Part shown: piece after piece, positions 61,772-64,000 of the stretch | How positions within the stretch are numbered: position 1 is the stretch's first letter | How the letters are laid out: the number at the start of each line of letters is the position of its first letter | From: Sphingobacteriaceae bacterium GW460-11-11-14-LB5 | GTDB lineage: Bacteria; Bacteroidota; Bacteroidia; Sphingobacteriales; Sphingobacteriaceae | Reading direction: 5' to 3' | NCBI GenBank assembly: GCA_002151545.1 | Contig: CP021237.1 | Span: forward strand, 3,534,001 to 3,598,000 | Length of the DNA stretch: 64,000 nt | Made by a program: the position numbers and the translations under genes | Notes under the pieces: generated by a model | Told to the model about the DNA's origin: nothing | What the model saw: the letters and a program-made list of their open reading frames with translations, nothing else | Database searches by the model: none

Positions 61772-62165
61772 GATGTATGTTATAACTTTTATAATTAAGA
61801 CAATCTAATCAAAAAACCTAAACCTGTTTTCTTTTAAAAGCTTCAAAATCCACTCATTTTCTGATTGAACATGATACATTTTAACGAAATCAATTATGGG
61901 TTCATCAGCACTTGCTCAATCAACAGACCTATCAGCTTTGTGCTTACAGTTTTAAAAACCTGTGCCCTTTGATTAAAAAACTGCTTAAATTTCATCAATT
62001 ATCATTCAGCAGGATAGATGCAAATGCTTAAAAATTTTGCTTTTAGAGATCATAATTACAATTAATTGGGATACAGGCTAAAGCATTCATGGAATCTATC
62101 GATCCATTCATAGAGTGTTTATGCCTATTCATCTATTATCTATTTCAAGAAATACTAATATGTGC

Positions 62166-62323
62166 TACGTTTGTCATGATCATATTAATGCAATACACAG
62201 GTAACTAAGCTAATAAAGGGACACTAGGGATGGAATCCACTTTTTAGTTACATTCTTACTGTGATGTTAATAATGACTATAGAGGGGGCATTCCGGGATG
62301 ATTTCGCCCCCTCTGCTTTTTTT
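62166..62323 (+). ncRNA. Candidate small RNA with own promoter and terminator
   Basis: TACGTTTG at 62166-62173 matches the -7 consensus, with TTTC about 20 bases upstream. A strong terminator follows: AGAGGGGGC (62281-62289) pairs with GCCCCCTCT (62306-62314), then T7 at 62317-62323, on the plus strand. No plus-strand gene precedes it, and both neighbouring genes are on the minus strand. A transcript of about 140 nt is predicted. The hairpin could also end the fucosidase transcript, but its T-tract is on the wrong side. Confidence 0.4.
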
Positions 62324-62327
62324 AAGA

Positions 62328-63839
62328 TTATTTACTTATCGCTCTCAATCCTTTCGATTTCCGGTCTGCAACAGAAAAATGGCTAATCGAAGGGATGCCT
62401 TTTGAAGAAATAATATTCAACCTGATTTTTGAAGCATTTACATATTCAGGCAAATTGATAATCTTACAGGCTTCTACCCTTTCGCCGGTATAAATGGTTT
62501 GCCATTCACCATTAAAAACAGCTATACTATACTGCTGAATGTGGAACTTACGGATAGATGAAAAGCCATCTTTAAGATCAATCATTTCCGGTTGCTCCAT
62601 TAAGGTAATCCTGTTTATTTTTTTCGGACCTTTTAAATCCATGGTTAAGGTTGCCGTGGTATCGCCAGCCGTCCACCAGGTTTCTAAACTGTAATCGTTG
62701 GCTTTCTCTGGTGCATTCTTTTTATCTGCACTCGAATTGGATGCTTCAATAGGTACATTGAAAGCCAGATTGGTATAACCACCCGGCAATTGATTTTTAC
62801 CATTCCTAATGCCTATCCTATCTGCCAGTGCTAAAATCCGTAAACGTTCATGCGCCCTGATTTGTCCGTGCTGATCAGGCGGAACATTTAAAATCATGAT
62901 ATTGTTGTTGGCCGTTGTCCAATAGAATAACTCTTCCAATTCATCTACTCCGCGTGCAGGTAACATTTCCTTTTTCTGGAACCAGTTCCACCGATCGGAT
63001 AAACACAAGGTATGCTCTAATATTAAATAATGCGAAGCACCGTCGCGCGTAAACATTTTGGGGTCGTCCCATCGTGCCAGATTCGGATCCTTAGTCCTAA
63101 AATCAACTGGCCACCAGCGGATAGGGTCGCCTTTCTGCATGTCGGTCGGGTTTTGTATGGCCGTAATTTTCTCAGGCTTACCAATGGTATGGTTTACGGT
63201 AATTAAACAATTGGGCTGTAATTTGCGGATATGACTGTAAAGCTCAGGAATATGCCAGTCGGCATCTTTTTTTGCCCAGCCTCCATCGAACCAGATTTCA
63301 CATATCTTACCATAATTGGTTAATAGTTCAGTTAACTGGTTTTTCATAAAGTTAACATAAACCTGCGGGTCAGGATTGTTATGCGCAGGTTCATGCCGAT
63401 CCCATAACGAATAATAGAAACCCAGTTCGATTCCATATTTTTTACAGGCTTTAGCTACTGCAGCAACAACATCTGTTTTTACAGGTGATGATGCAACATC
63501 GTAATCGGTATACTGACTATCCCATAAAGCAAAACCGTCATGATGTTTGGTTACCAAAATAACATACCTAAACCCAGCTTCTTTTGCCGTTTTCACCCAT
63601 TGATCGCAATCTAATTGATCAGGCCGGTAAGAGGAAACAGGTAGTTTGCCATCAGACCATTCCACTTCATTAAAGGTATTTAAGCCAAAGTGCATAAACA
63701 TGCCGTATCCCCGTTTAATCTGGCTAAGCTGTAAGGCTGATGGACTTTGTGCTTTTAGCGAACAGCTTATTAATATCAAAAACCAGCTTAAACCTATTGA
63801 TGTATAACTTGCTGCTTTTTTAAATCTGATTTTACGCAT
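62328..63839 (-). CDS. GH29 alpha-L-fucosidase with C-terminal discoidin-like domain
   Basis: This 503-residue secreted protein (signal peptide about 1-30) has a GH29 TIM barrel: FGLNTF, ILVTKHHDGFALWDS at 94-108, YYSLWDRHEP, and the nucleophile motif EIWFDGGW with D185. The C-terminal 130 residues (INRITLMEQPEMID...FNGEWQTIYTG...ASKIRLNII) look like an F5/8 type C carbohydrate-binding module. It releases alpha-linked L-fucose by a retaining mechanism. The short barrel and clear nucleophile fit the narrow-specificity GH29 group, but linkage preference is uncertain. Confidence 0.92.
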   Translation of the reverse strand: MRKIRFKKAASYTSIGLSWFLILISCSLKAQSPSALQLSQIKRGYGMFMHFGLNTFNEVEWSDGKLPVSSYRPDQLDCDQWVKTAKEAGFRYVILVTKHHDGFALWDSQYTDYDVASSPVKTDVVAAVAKACKKYGIELGFYYSLWDRHEPAHNNPDPQVYVNFMKNQLTELLTNYGKICEIWFDGGWAKKDADWHIPELYSHIRKLQPNCLITVNHTIGKPEKITAIQNPTDMQKGDPIRWWPVDFRTKDPNLARWDDPKMFTRDGASHYLILEHTLCLSDRWNWFQKKEMLPARGVDELEELFYWTTANNNIMILNVPPDQHGQIRAHERLRILALADRIGIRNGKNQLPGGYTNLAFNVPIEASNSSADKKNAPEKANDYSLETWWTAGDTTATLTMDLKGPKKINRITLMEQPEMIDLKDGFSSIRKFHIQQYSIAVFNGEWQTIYTGERVEACKIINLPEYVNASKIRLNIISSKGIPSISHFSVADRKSKGLRAISK

Positions 63840-63870
63840 GGGAATGGTTGATATTTATAGTTTTGTTAAT

Positions 63871-63918
63871 TTAACCGCAAAGGACGCAGAGTGAAAGCTC
63901 AGCATCCTTTGCAGTTAA
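63871..63918. repeat. Intergenic inverted repeat TTAACCGCAAAGGACGC
   Basis: The 17-base arms 63871-63887 and 63902-63918 are reverse complements with two mismatches around a 14-base loop. It looks like a dispersed palindromic element and could also serve as a weak terminator for the minus-strand gene that ends at 63937. Confidence 0.6.
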
Positions 63919-63936
63919 TTCATTTTTACTAAAGTA

Positions 63937-64000
63937 TTATTCGTAACCGTTTTCAAAAACAATGGTCTGTTGTTTTTTCAGGTTCACTTCGGCAATTCCA
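63937..64000 (-). CDS. Partial CDS, C-terminal end only
   Basis: The last 20 residues of a minus-strand protein (...GIAEVNLKKQQTIVFENGYE, stop at 63937) enter from beyond the window. Its position directly upstream of the GH29 gene suggests another PUL enzyme; too little is visible to name it. Confidence 0.5.
   Translation of the reverse strand, partial: GIAEVNLKKQQTIVFENGYE

Noticed and set aside
62281..62323. Terminator of the GH29 gene
   Set aside because: The T-tract follows the hairpin on the plus strand, whereas the GH29 gene runs on the minus strand; on that strand no U-tract follows the stem.

Overview
The window is chromosomal DNA of a Bacteroidota bacterium, most likely a Sphingobacteriaceae member close to Pedobacter. 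The reasons are a SusC/SusD polysaccharide utilisation locus (PUL) with a hybrid two-component regulator, a type IX secretion C-terminal domain, -7 boxes of the TAnnTTTG type, and palindromic intergenic repeats. No rRNA, tRNA or CRISPR array was seen.

Left host flank (1-6.4 kb): a cytoplasmic-type GH13 alpha-amylase, a seven-copy array of an 87-bp palindromic repeat, an acyl-CoA thioesterase, a cation:proton antiporter, two related small exported proteins of unknown role and an EVE-domain protein.

Defence island (about 6.4-35.8 kb): a tyrosine-recombinase island sits in the first codons of the EVE gene. A 16-bp direct repeat (6375-6390 and 35827-35842) marks the junctions. The left end of the island supplies a replacement start codon, so the EVE protein stays intact, and the original start is stranded at the right end. 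Cargo in order: integrase; a minus-strand operon (21.7 to 8.0 kb) encoding a giant DUF1998 helicase-nuclease, a Doc-like protein, an SNF2 helicase, an N6-adenine methyltransferase fused to a MerR/DUF433 antitoxin-like module, and a PIN-like DUF5615 toxin; an IS21 remnant; McrB and McrC; a small HTH protein; a membrane protein with a histidine kinase and LuxR-type regulator; an operon of TIR, ThsB-like TIR, caspase-like protease and SLOG protein; RadC; and two orphan proteins. The two strongest candidates for an under-described system are the helicase/methyltransferase operon with embedded toxin-antitoxin parts, and the TIR-TIR-caspase-SLOG cassette, which resembles type IV Thoeris with extra components.

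Right host flank (36-64 kb): a RAYT transposase bracketed by REP sequences, then a large PUL: PL8 lyase with two DNRLRE/CBM96-like modules and a T9SS tail, GH16, a DUF5017-like surface lipoprotein, SusD with an unusual glycine-rich insertion, SusC, a divergent hybrid two-component regulator, a DUF4091 protein, an SGNH esterase, a sialate O-acetylesterase-like esterase, a sulfatase, a three-domain esterase and a GH29 fucosidase. The enzyme mix suggests an acetylated, sulfated and fucosylated acidic glycan, but the substrate cannot be named from sequence. A repeated AACCCCTA motif with about 22-bp spacing upstream of susC, the PL8 gene and the regulator looks like a shared operator.

Protein families were assigned by reading motifs only; no database search was run.
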